The notes beneath the pieces were generated by a model. The model worked only from the letters and a program-made list of their open reading frames with translations, was not told the DNA's origin and did not search any database. A stretch of 64,000 nt of DNA. Source: RGIG995 sp045542115 (lineage in GTDB: Bacteria > Bacillota > Clostridia > Oscillospirales > UBA644). Of the stretch, positions 44,458-51,320 are shown piece after piece (the stretch's first letter is position 1; each line of letters opens with the position of its first letter). The translations under genes were made by a program, and so were the position numbers. Where the stretch lies: positions 1 to 64,000 of the forward strand of contig JAZQKK010000001.1 in assembly GCA_045542115.1 (NCBI GenBank), read 5' to 3'.

Positions 44458-44485
44458 AAGAGGTGCCCATTGCATTGCAATGGGC
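44458..44485 (-). terminator. Terminator of the helical protein gene
   Basis: GCCCATTGCA and TGCAATGGGC arms, followed on the minus strand by ACCTCTTTTA. Confidence 0.7.
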
Positions 44486-44491
44486 AAAATG

Positions 44492-44926
44492 TCACAGATA
44501 TTGCCGAATATCCACCGCCAGCTTTTCTTCCAGATTGATGAGCCGCTTGGTGATATCCTTGGCGTGTTCGTCCGCTGCTTCGTATTCGTTCAGATATTTG
44601 TTCAGGGACTTGACTCCCATATTGCATCCGTCGGTCATCAAATCCGCGATGGTCTCGTCCGATTCGTTGACCGAAAGTTTGACGTTGGTCTTAATCCACG
44701 ACATCCCCTTGGCGATGGGGTTTGGGTCTTTGCCGTCATCGTGAAAACGCTCCAACGCCCCTTGAATCTCGTCATTCAATTTGATGTGCTCGTTTTTACA
44801 TTTGGTCAGATATTCTTTCAATTCCCGACTGGAAACGTAGTCCAGAACGTCGTCAATGGAAGAAACTCCCATCTTGACCCCCGCATCACATTCCCGAAGT
44901 AATTTTATCGTATCCTGTTCTATCAT
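44492..44926 (-). CDS. Small all-helical protein, ferritin-like fold suspected
   Basis: A 144-residue soluble protein with four predicted amphipathic helices (residues about 1-15, 19-55, 70-108 and 112-140) and no signal peptide. I do not recognise a certain family; the shape resembles DUF2383-type ferritin-like bundles, but clear metal ligands are not obvious. A degraded second copy lies at 43360-43515. It follows the 62-residue membrane protein gene by 18 nt, probably in one transcript. Confidence 0.7.
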   Translation of the reverse strand: MIEQDTIKLLRECDAGVKMGVSSIDDVLDYVSSRELKEYLTKCKNEHIKLNDEIQGALERFHDDGKDPNPIAKGMSWIKTNVKLSVNESDETIADLMTDGCNMGVKSLNKYLNEYEAADEHAKDITKRLINLEEKLAVDIRQYL

Positions 44927-44944
44927 AACGCTGTTTCTCCGTCC

Positions 44945-45133
44945 TTATAAAAATTCACGAACCAGACCGACCACCGTCCGCTTTGCCCGTTTTGCAATTT
45001 GGGGTAAAGTGGATGGGTGATGACAATTGTTTTTACACAAAATGACCCCGGCGGCAATGTGAGCGGCAGCAAGGACTGCTAAGGCAACGCCAATGGATGC
45101 CCCGGAATGTTTTTTTCGATTTAACATCAACAT
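44945..45133 (-). CDS. Small membrane protein, 62 residues
   Basis: The start at 45133 follows AAAGGAG at good spacing. A basic N-terminus (LNRKKHSG) is followed by one hydrophobic helix (ASIGVALAVLAAAHIAAGVIL), then CKNNCHH and a basic amphipathic tail (IAKRAKRTVVGLVREFL). The CxxxCHH cluster could bind metal. It is probably cotranscribed with the helical protein. I do not recognise a family. Confidence 0.65.
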   Translation of the reverse strand: MLMLNRKKHSGASIGVALAVLAAAHIAAGVILCKNNCHHPSTLPQIAKRAKRTVVGLVREFL

Positions 45134-45235
45134 CGTTTTTTCTCCTTTATCGTATTTGACCTTAGTATTCCCCGAAAAAAACCGAAAAACCCCAGGAAAA
45201 ATTTTATTATTTCCGTTTTTTTTCAAATTTACCTC

Positions 45236-45264
45236 TTGACAAACGTCTGCAAAGTTGCTATAAT
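45236..45264 (+). promoter_or_regulatory. Promoter of tRNA-Leu
   Basis: TTGACA, 17 nt, TATAAT, both perfect. Confidence 0.88.
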
Positions 45265-45287
45265 ATATAGGCGTTAAAATTTGATAT

Positions 45288-45372
45288 GCGGTCGTGGTGG
45301 AATCGGCAGACACGCTACTTTGAGGTGGTAGTGAGGAGACTCGTGGGGGTTCAAGTCCCCCCGACCGCACCA
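45288..45372 (+). tRNA. tRNA-Leu (anticodon GAG)
   Basis: Acceptor GCGGTCG pairs with CGACCGC. The class II long variable arm (TGAGGAGACTCGT region) is present, the anticodon loop TTGAGGT gives GAG, the T-loop is GTTCAAGTC, and CCA is encoded. The last 22 bases including CCA are repeated at 45510-45531. Confidence 0.95.
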
Positions 45373-45454
45373 AAAAAAGAACAGACGGTGTCCGTTCTTT
45401 TTTTTGTTTTATATGGGAAATGCAATAGCAAGGGACTTGAACGGGTTCGGGAAT
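45351..45454 (+). repeat. Direct repeat copy 1 (tRNA-Leu 3' end plus terminator)
   Basis: A 104-bp stretch starting inside the T-arm of tRNA-Leu. It covers the CCA end, the terminator hairpin and a downstream tail ending CGGGTTCGGGAAT. It is repeated without visible change 159 bp further on. Confidence 0.9.
45378..45408 (+). terminator. Terminator of tRNA-Leu
   Basis: AGAACAGAC and GTCCGTTCT arms (one mismatch) with a long T run. An identical copy lies at about 45537-45567. Confidence 0.82.
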
Positions 45455-45518
45455 GAATAACAGTCCTGTGGACTGTTAGAACCGAAGCCCGCCGTCTCCG
45501 CAGAGACGGTCAAGTCCC
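45432..45518. repeat. 87-bp branched palindrome joining the two direct repeats
   Basis: Three nested or side stems can form at once. GGGACTTGA (45432-45440) pairs with TCAAGTCCC (45510-45518). CGGGTTCGG (45442-45450) pairs with CCGAAGCCCG (45482-45491) with one bulge. AACAGTCC (45459-45466) pairs with GGACTGTT (45470-45477). A side hairpin CCGTCTC/GAGACGG (45492-45509) completes a cloverleaf-like fold. The outer stem uses tRNA T-arm sequence. Confidence 0.82.
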
Positions 45519-45613
45519 CCCGACCGCACCAAAAAAAGAACAGACGGTGTCCGTTCTTTTTTTTGTTTTATATGGGAAATGCAATAGCAAGGGACTTGAA
45601 CGGGTTCGGGAAT
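45510..45613 (+). repeat. Direct repeat copy 2
   Basis: Second copy of the 104-bp repeat, ending just before the promoter at 45618. It contains only the 3' fragment of the tRNA, so it is not a second tRNA gene. Confidence 0.9.
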
Positions 45614-45617
45614 AAGG

Positions 45618-45646
45618 TTGACATACAAAGGAATCTATGTTATAAT
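45618..45646 (+). promoter_or_regulatory. Promoter of the Bcr-type ABC pair
   Basis: TTGACA, 17 nt, TATAAT, both perfect. It starts 5 bp after the second repeat. Confidence 0.85.
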
Positions 45647-45736
45647 AAGTTATAATGCATTGATGGTTTAGTCAAAATATCTCCCTTTTACGGAGCCGTT
45701 CCGGGAGAATCGGGAATGGCGGAAAGGATGAAATCT

Positions 45737-46657
45737 ATGGATTACGTATTGCGAACCTTTGGCCTGTCTAAAAAATACAAAAAGCATTTTGCGGTTAAGG
45801 ATGCGGATATGACGATCTGCCGCGGCGATATCTACGGGTTTGTAGGCGAAAACGGCTCCGGAAAGACCACCGTTATCCGCTTGGTTACCGGTTTGATTTT
45901 CCCCCATTCCGGCAGCTTTGAATTGTTTGGTGTTCGGCACGATTCTGAAAAAATCCAATCTGCCCGGCGGAGGGTGAGCGCGGTTGTGGAAAGCCCCTCC
46001 ATCTATTTAAATATGTCGGCGTACGATAATCTTAAAATGCAATGTATGATTTTGGGGATTTCCGGTGATGAAAAAATTCCACAGGTCCTCGGTGCCGTGG
46101 GACTTGGGGCTCTCTTGAAGGAGAAAAAGCACGTAAGCAATTTCTCTTTGGGGATGCGTCAACGGTTGGGAATTGCAATGGCCTTGCTGGGAGATCCGGA
46201 ATTTTTAATCTTGGACGAGCCGATGAACGGATTGGACCCTGCCGGTATCGTAGAGATTCGGGAACTGATTTTGAAACTGAATCGGGAACAGAAGATTACG
46301 TTCCTGATTTCTTCCCATATTCTGAGTGAACTTTCGCTGGTTGCAACGAAATACGGAATTATTTCCAAGGGCCGTATTGTCAAAGAAATTACCGCCGCTC
46401 AGCTTCAAGTTGAAATGGCGAAAACCACCGAGATTACGGTAGACCGTCCCGAGGAGTTGGAAACACTACTGGAAGGATTGCTGCCCAAGGATGCGTTTTC
46501 CTATCTTCCCGGAGGAGTGCGGCTTGTGGGTGAAATCGATTTGAATTCGATATTGGCTGCGATTATCGGTTCGGGAATCCGTGTCGTGAGTGTGAACTGT
46601 CACGAGTCTACCTTTGAGGATTATTATCTGAAAACCATCGGAGGAAAACAGCTATGA
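45737..46657 (+). CDS. ABC transporter ATPase, BcrA/lantibiotic-immunity type
   Basis: A 306-residue ATPase. It has Walker A GENGSGKTT, the Q-loop region, signature FSLGMRQRLGIAMALLGDPEFLILDEPMNGLDPAG, and a switch His in ISSHILSEL. The pattern matches BcrA/LanF-type subunits involved in peptide antibiotic resistance or export. The start at 45737 lies 10 nt after GGAAAGG. It overlaps the permease gene by 4 bp. Confidence 0.92.
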   Translation: MDYVLRTFGLSKKYKKHFAVKDADMTICRGDIYGFVGENGSGKTTVIRLVTGLIFPHSGSFELFGVRHDSEKIQSARRRVSAVVESPSIYLNMSAYDNLKMQCMILGISGDEKIPQVLGAVGLGALLKEKKHVSNFSLGMRQRLGIAMALLGDPEFLILDEPMNGLDPAGIVEIRELILKLNREQKITFLISSHILSELSLVATKYGIISKGRIVKEITAAQLQVEMAKTTEITVDRPEELETLLEGLLPKDAFSYLPGGVRLVGEIDLNSILAAIIGSGIRVVSVNCHESTFEDYYLKTIGGKQL

Positions 46658-47487
46658 AAAGAATGATTAAATCGGATTTCAAACGGCTTTTTCAGGATAA
46701 GCTGTTCCTCGTGGTTTGTATTTTAGCGGCAGTCTTTTCGGTGATAACGCCTCTTTTGTACGCGGTCTTGCTGGGCGCGACCGGAGAAATGGACGAGATA
46801 TCCCAGGAGATCCTTGCCGGATACGTGACGGCGAAGGGACAGTTTTTCAGCGCCTTTTCTCTCGGGAATAATCTGGGGCTGATTGCGCCGTTGCTGATCG
46901 GCATCATTCTTTGTAAGGATTTTAGCTTTGGCACCGTGCGGAATAAGATCATCAGCGGACATTCCCGCACGTCCATTCTTTTGTCCCTCTTTTTGGTTTG
47001 TACCGCGGCCTTATTCGGCGTCGTGCTTGCTCACGCGCTTCTGACATTCGGAATCAGCCTCCCGTTTTTTGACTATCAGGCAGGGGACTTTGTGGCGGCG
47101 GACGTGTGGTATTTTTTGGAATCGCTTCTCTTTGAATTTTTGGTCTACGTGTTTATTTCCGCGTTTATCAGTTGGTTGTGTGGGGTGATGAAAAACGTCG
47201 GGCTTGTGATCGTGACGTATATTGCAACCGTCTTCGGGTGTATTACCATTGCCAGTATCCTGCAGGTGGTAGTCCTGATTTTGGGGATGGAGCCGGGAAT
47301 GGAAAGCGTGGTTGATATTTTGGAGTTTTTCCAGCGAATCAACGTATTTAATTCCGCGTCTGCCATCGGACTTGGCAAGACGTATACCGTCTCCGACGCG
47401 TTATATTATACCCTTCCGCCGCTGGTCGGCACGGCGGGGCTTTTGGGACACGGAATATGGAAATTCCGCCGCAGAGATCTGAAATAG
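46654..47487 (+). CDS. ABC-2 permease partner of the Bcr-type ATPase
   Basis: A 277-residue membrane protein with six predicted helices, beginning MKRMIKSDFKRLFQDKLFLVVCILAAVFSVITPLLYAV. It has the SFGTVRNKIISGHSRTSILL coupling segment typical of BcrB/LanE-like permeases. It is coupled to the ATPase gene. Confidence 0.88.
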   Translation: MKRMIKSDFKRLFQDKLFLVVCILAAVFSVITPLLYAVLLGATGEMDEISQEILAGYVTAKGQFFSAFSLGNNLGLIAPLLIGIILCKDFSFGTVRNKIISGHSRTSILLSLFLVCTAALFGVVLAHALLTFGISLPFFDYQAGDFVAADVWYFLESLLFEFLVYVFISAFISWLCGVMKNVGLVIVTYIATVFGCITIASILQVVVLILGMEPGMESVVDILEFFQRINVFNSASAIGLGKTYTVSDALYYTLPPLVGTAGLLGHGIWKFRRRDLK

Positions 47488-47499
47488 AAAAAATAAGAA

Positions 47500-47549
47500 A
47501 AAAAAGCACTTATGGCAACCGAAAAATCGGGTTTCATAAGTGCTTTTTT
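47500..47549. terminator. Bidirectional terminator
   Basis: AAAAAAGCACTTATG and CATAAGTGCTTTTTT form a perfect 15-bp stem with a 20-nt loop between convergent genes. Confidence 0.88.
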
Positions 47550-47557
47550 GTATTGAG

Positions 47558-48574
47558 TTAATACGCTTTGCTGTATTTCTTGCCGGCTTGTCGTTGTTCG
47601 CCGAGGAGTTCCGAGACGGTGACGAATTCGTACCCCTGTTCTGCCAAAAGGGGAAGAACCAACTTGATGGCGTCCAGGGAGTTGTAATAGAGGTCGTGCA
47701 TCAAAACGACGTCTCCCGGGGTGACCGAGGTCAGAATGTTCCGGGCGATCCGGTCCACGTTAGTTTGATTTCTTGCGGAATATTTCCAGTCTTGCGTATC
47801 CACGTTCCACAAAATAATCGAATAGGGAGAGGCTGCGACCCGGGTGTTGGTAATGCTCCCGCCCGGGGGTCTCATCAATACGGGGGCTTTTCCGGTGACG
47901 CTCTCAATCAAAGATGCGGTGGTCTGGACTTCGTATTGATAGGTGGCTTCGTCGCACTTGTTGTAATAGACTTTGTGGGTATATCCGTGGATGGCAATTT
48001 CGTGCCCCAAATCCGAAGCGTACTTCATCGTCGTTTGCCAGTCTCCGCGGATGCGATTGCCAATCACAAAGAAGGTGCACCGTCCGCCGTATTTGGCAAA
48101 TTCGTCGGCAATCCCCTGGGTGACGGGGGTATAGGGGCCGTCGTCAAAGGTAAATGCAATTTTGCGGGGCGTTCCGTCCGGGGGCGGAGTGATTTGTCCC
48201 AGAATTTCGTCGAGGGGAACCTCTTGCACCGTCTCGGTATTTTTGGAAGATTCTCCGGTATCGGTGGGAAGGGGCGTTTGCGTTTCAGTTTGCGTTTCGG
48301 TGTGCGTTTCAGTTTGCGTTTCGGTTTGGGATTCGGGTTCCGATGCAGAGAGTGTAACTTCCGATTCTTCCGGGTCGGTTACGTCAGAAGAAGTGGAAGG
48401 TAGGAATTCGGTCTTGGTTTGGGTCTGGGTCTGTGGTGTGGAAACGTTGGAATCCAAAGGTTGTTCTGGGGGCGTCGGGTTGCTGATGAACCAGGCAAGA
48501 TAGATGGACCCTGCTGCTAAGACCAGCAGGAGCAATGCGCCCAATATTCCTTTCCACAAACCGTTAGATTTCAT
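47558..48574 (-). CDS. Membrane-anchored polysaccharide deacetylase
   Basis: A 338-residue protein. One N-terminal membrane helix (LWKGILGALLLLVLAAGSIYLAWFI) is followed by a Thr/Gln/Glu-rich linker of about 80 residues with TETQ-type repeats, then a NodB-type deacetylase. This has FTFDDGPYTP (catalytic Asp and metal Asp), HEIAIHGYTH (metal HxxxH), RPPGG and VVLMHDLY. It likely removes acetyl groups from peptidoglycan or another surface polysaccharide. The start at 48574 follows GGGAGA and a strong promoter. Confidence 0.9.
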   Translation of the reverse strand: MKSNGLWKGILGALLLLVLAAGSIYLAWFISNPTPPEQPLDSNVSTPQTQTQTKTEFLPSTSSDVTDPEESEVTLSASEPESQTETQTETHTETQTETQTPLPTDTGESSKNTETVQEVPLDEILGQITPPPDGTPRKIAFTFDDGPYTPVTQGIADEFAKYGGRCTFFVIGNRIRGDWQTTMKYASDLGHEIAIHGYTHKVYYNKCDEATYQYEVQTTASLIESVTGKAPVLMRPPGGSITNTRVAASPYSIILWNVDTQDWKYSARNQTNVDRIARNILTSVTPGDVVLMHDLYYNSLDAIKLVLPLLAEQGYEFVTVSELLGEQRQAGKKYSKAY

Positions 48575-48605
48575 ATCCGTGTCTCCCAGACGATAGAGTA
48601 GTTCT

Positions 48606-48634
48606 ATTATAACACCGAGAAAAAGAAATGTCAA
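48606..48634 (-). promoter_or_regulatory. Promoter of the deacetylase gene
   Basis: TTGACA, 17 nt, TATAAT on the minus strand, both perfect. Confidence 0.85.
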
Positions 48635-48681
48635 TTCCTTTTGTCGGGTTTTGAAAAAAATTACGATTTTAACGGGAATCC

Positions 48682-48710
48682 TTGACAAAATTTCCTTGAT
48701 ATGGTATACT
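48682..48710 (+). promoter_or_regulatory. Promoter of rsmG
   Basis: TTGACA, 17 nt, TATACT. Confidence 0.83.
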
Positions 48711-48749
48711 GAATCCAATAAAAACAAGAACAAGAAAGGGGTAACGTCA

Positions 48750-49469
48750 ATGGATCTGCAAGCGGTTTTTTCTGCCAATGGGCTTTCCTTGTCAGCCCAA
48801 CAGCAAGTGCAGTTTTCTCGGTTGACCGATCAGATGCTTCGGGTCAATGAATATATGAATCTGACCGCGGTTACCGCCCCGGAGCAGATTGCCGTGAAGC
48901 ACTACGTTGACTGTGCTTTTTTGGCGGACCTTCCCGCCCAAGGAAGTTCGGTTTGTGACGTGGGGGCCGGAGCCGGATTCCCCACTCTCCCATTGGGAAT
49001 TTTGCGCCCCGATTTGAACATTCTCGCCGTGGATTCCACCGAAAAGCGGATGCGATACGTGGGAGAAACGGCCAAGTTGTTGGGGTTGTCCGGGGTTTCG
49101 GTCCTGACTGCCCGGGCCGAGGAGATGGGTGTTGCAAAAGACTATCGGGAGACCTTCGATTTTGTTACGGCCCGTGCCGTTGCGCCACTGAATATTTTAT
49201 GTGAATTGTGTTTGCCTCTGGTGGCGCTGGGAGGACGATTTTGTGCTTTGAAGGCTGCCGGAGGGAGAGACGAGTTGGAACAGGCGAAGTCTGCTGCCGG
49301 GCTTTTGGGAGCGGAGATTCGGGAAGTTCGGGAGTTTTCTTTGGTAGACCCGTCCCACGGTATTCCCGAAGAGGCTTTAAAACGGATCTTGCTGATTTTT
49401 GAAAAAACGTCGCCCACACCGGAAGGTTATCCCAGACGATATGCAAAAATACAGAAAAAACCTTTATAA
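48750..49469 (+). CDS. rsmG: 16S rRNA (guanine-527 N7)-methyltransferase
   Basis: A 239-residue SAM methyltransferase (GidB). Evidence is NLTAVTAPEQIAVKHYVDC near residue 37, the SAM motif VCDVGAGAGFPTLPLGI, LAVDSTEKRMRYV, VTARAVAPLNILCELCLPLV and a typical C-terminal IPRRYAKI-like end (YPRRYAKIQKKPL). The start at 48750 follows GAAAGGGG. It is usually next to gidA/mnmG but is isolated here. Confidence 0.95.
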   Translation: MDLQAVFSANGLSLSAQQQVQFSRLTDQMLRVNEYMNLTAVTAPEQIAVKHYVDCAFLADLPAQGSSVCDVGAGAGFPTLPLGILRPDLNILAVDSTEKRMRYVGETAKLLGLSGVSVLTARAEEMGVAKDYRETFDFVTARAVAPLNILCELCLPLVALGGRFCALKAAGGRDELEQAKSAAGLLGAEIREVREFSLVDPSHGIPEEALKRILLIFEKTSPTPEGYPRRYAKIQKKPL

Positions 49470-49474
49470 AAGGA

Positions 49475-49506
49475 AAGATGCAGAATTTTATTCTGCATCT
49501 TTTTTG
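49475..49506. terminator. Bidirectional terminator after rsmG
   Basis: AAGATGCAGAA and TTCTGCATCTT arms followed by TTTTT. It also faces the Nudix gene. Confidence 0.87.
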
Positions 49507-49509
49507 TGT

Positions 49510-49974
49510 TTATAATTCTCTTCCGTTCAAAACTGCCCGTTTTAAGATACTTCCTTCGTATTCCAATTTCAAGGAGAAGAAGGGGGCGTTTTCGTCTAAG
49601 AGGCGAAGAAAAATTTTATCTCCCTCCCATTGAGGCAAGGTGTCGAAGCGGGATTTTTTGACCCATTGCAGGTCTCCTTCGGTACAGTCGGTCAAGGTTC
49701 CTTCCGTTTCGTGGCCGGTGAACAGGTGCATATATTCTCCCTCGTATCGGTCGGAAACGAAGGTGACGATGCCTCGATACCGATACTTTGTCAGGGTCAA
49801 TCCCGTTTCTTCCTTTACTTCCCGCAAAACGCATTCTTCCGGGGATTCGTTTTCTTCAAAATGGCCGCCGATCCCAATCCACATTCCTTCGTTCAGGTCG
49901 TTCTTTTTCTTGACCCGGTGGAGAAGCAAGATTTCATCGTCCCGGTAAATGTAGCAGAGTGTGGTGTTTTTCAT
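49510..49974 (-). CDS. Nudix hydrolase, MutT type
   Basis: A 154-residue Nudix protein. The Nudix box is complete: GGHFEENESPEECVLREVKEETGL, with the REVKEE metal site. The length and YIYRDDEILLLHRVKKKND opening match small 8-oxo-dGTP diphosphatase-like proteins. AAGGAGA precedes the ATG. The substrate is not fixed. Confidence 0.92.
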   Translation of the reverse strand: MKNTTLCYIYRDDEILLLHRVKKKNDLNEGMWIGIGGHFEENESPEECVLREVKEETGLTLTKYRYRGIVTFVSDRYEGEYMHLFTGHETEGTLTDCTEGDLQWVKKSRFDTLPQWEGDKIFLRLLDENAPFFSLKLEYEGSILKRAVLNGREL

Positions 49975-49984
49975 TGTGGTTCTC

Positions 49985-50023
49985 CTTTAAAACAAGAGAC
50001 CTGCAGAACGCAACTGCAGGTCT
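49985..50023 (-). terminator. Terminator of the small HTH gene
   Basis: AGACCTGCAG and CTGCAGGTCT arms, followed on the minus strand by CTTGTTTTAAA. It lies just before the Nudix gene start. Confidence 0.75.
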
Positions 50024-50031
50024 TTGTCGTT

Positions 50032-50244
50032 TCATCGTCTTTTGGGATTCTCACTCTGACCGAGCAGGTAGTCCACCGAAACGTTATAGAAATTCGACAG
50101 GCGAATCAGCACGTCGGTGGGGATGTCTCTGGAGCCCAACTCGTAACGAGAGTAGCAAACCTGAGAACAGCTGAGGATCTGGGCGATGTCTGTTTGTGTG
50201 AGATCGTGGTCTTCCCGAAGATCTCTGATCTTTTGGTACTGCAT
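50032..50244 (-). CDS. Small XRE-family regulator
   Basis: A 70-residue single-domain helix-turn-helix protein: KIRDLREDHDLTQTDIAQILSCSQVCYSRYELGSRDIP, then FYNVSVDYLLGQ. The start MQYQK at 50244 lies 8 nt after AGGAG. A perfect 8-5-8 palindrome lies between its promoter and start codon, a likely autoregulatory operator. Monocistronic. Confidence 0.9.
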   Translation of the reverse strand: MQYQKIRDLREDHDLTQTDIAQILSCSQVCYSRYELGSRDIPTDVLIRLSNFYNVSVDYLLGQSENPKRR

Positions 50245-50295
50245 AGCGGACACTCCTGTTGTGTGATTTTTTGTGATGTAATGTGTCGATGCAGT

Positions 50296-50316
50296 GAATG
50301 CAGGAAATCTGCATTC
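50296..50316 (-). promoter_or_regulatory. 8-5-8 palindrome, likely operator of the small XRE gene
   Basis: GAATGCAG, GAAAT, CTGCATTC form a perfect inverted repeat, about 14 nt downstream of the -10 element. A second, overlapping inverted repeat CAGGAA/TTCCTG (50301-50319) and a nearby half-site GCAGTGA reinforce it. Confidence 0.6.
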
Positions 50317-50329
50317 CTGCGTTGGGTCT

Positions 50330-50338
50330 ATTATAGCA
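50330..50338 (-). promoter_or_regulatory. Extended -10 promoter of the small XRE gene
   Basis: TGCTATAAT on the minus strand, an extended -10 element without a recognisable -35. Confidence 0.65.
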
Positions 50339-50409
50339 CACTTTTTCTCAAAATGTGTGAAAATAAACCGAAATGGTATAAAACTTTTTGTGAAATCCCC
50401 TTAAAATGC

Positions 50410-50448
50410 GAAAAAAACGGGGTAGAGCTTGATTTTGCTCTATCCCGT
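50410..50448 (-). terminator. Terminator of the DeoR gene
   Basis: ACGGGGTAGAGC and GCTCTATCCCGT arms (one wobble) followed on the minus strand by TTTTTTT. Confidence 0.82.
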
Positions 50449-50483
50449 TGTGTCATTCCGTTACGGTTTGGTAAGGCGTCTAT

Positions 50484-51230
50484 TTACGGTATTGTGGGGG
50501 TTAGTTTTGCCTGAATTGACTCCGGGAGAGGTCGGTCGGAGACGATTCCGTCAATGTCTTCTACCGAGCCCATATTGTAGAAATAGGTCTTGCCAAATTT
50601 CCCGGAATCGCAGAGGAGGATCTTCTTTTTACACACCGAAAACATCACTTTTCTCAGGTCGGACTCTTCCACCGCCCGGTCGGTCATCAGCCCGTCGTCG
50701 GAAAGTCCGTGACAGGAGAAGAACAGGATGTCCGCATTGATGTTCCGGATAAAATCCGCCGCCAGATCCCCCACGTAGGAAAAGGAGTGAATCCGCATCT
50801 GTCCCCCGGTGCAGAAGGTTCGGATGTTTGCCTCCGCCAAGGCCACGGCGGTTTTTGCTCCGCTTGTGATTACGATTAGATCCTTGTATTTTGCAAGATA
50901 CGGAACCAAGTGATACGCGCTGGTGGACCCGTCTAACATAATAACCATTCCGTCTTGCACCATCGAGGCGGCTTTTTTTCCGATTTCGACTTTTACGGAA
51001 GATTTCTCGTTTTCCCGCAGCAAAAAGGGGATTTCCCGGTCGGCCGCTCCTTGGGTCAGAATGGCACCTCCGTATTTCTTCGTGATAAAGCCTCTCCGCT
51101 CCAATTCCGTTAAATCCCGGCGGACGGTGGGTTCGCTGACAAACAGTAGTTTTGCCAAACGGGCCACGTTGGTTTGGGGGGATTGTTTTAATTCTTCCAA
51201 AATTCTGCGATGGCGTTCCTCAATGAGCAT
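50484..51230 (-). CDS. DeoR-family sugar regulator
   Basis: A 248-residue repressor. The N-terminal DeoR winged helix (RHRRILEELKQSPQTNVARLAKLLFVSEPTVRRDLTELERRG) is followed by the ISOCOT-fold effector domain with MLDGSTSAYHLVPYL and GGQMRIHSFSYVGDLAADFI, which bind a phosphorylated sugar. It is divergent from the GH20 gene with 90 bp between start codons and likely controls the island. Confidence 0.93.
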   Translation of the reverse strand: MLIEERHRRILEELKQSPQTNVARLAKLLFVSEPTVRRDLTELERRGFITKKYGGAILTQGAADREIPFLLRENEKSSVKVEIGKKAASMVQDGMVIMLDGSTSAYHLVPYLAKYKDLIVITSGAKTAVALAEANIRTFCTGGQMRIHSFSYVGDLAADFIRNINADILFFSCHGLSDDGLMTDRAVEESDLRKVMFSVCKKKILLCDSGKFGKTYFYNMGSVEDIDGIVSDRPLPESIQAKLTPTIP

Positions 51231-51260
51231 AAAAAACTCCTTTCTCTTTCAAAAAGCGTA

Positions 51261-51289
51261 TTGACATTTTGGAAATTTTGTGATTTAAT
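51261..51289 (+). promoter_or_regulatory. Promoter of the GH20 gene
   Basis: TTGACA, 17 nt, TTTAAT. Confidence 0.72.
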
Positions 51290-51320
51290 AAGGGTACATC
51301 ATATAAAACCGGAGGATGTT

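Noticed and set aside
45510..45531. Possible second tRNA-Leu
   Set aside because: Only the T-arm 3' half and CCA are present; no acceptor 5' strand, D-arm or anticodon arm.
48240..48470. Val/Ser/Cys-rich repeats on the plus strand (repeated GTTTGCGTTTC)
   Set aside because: Reverse complement of the Thr-Gln-Glu linker of the deacetylase; not a separate repeat element or CRISPR.
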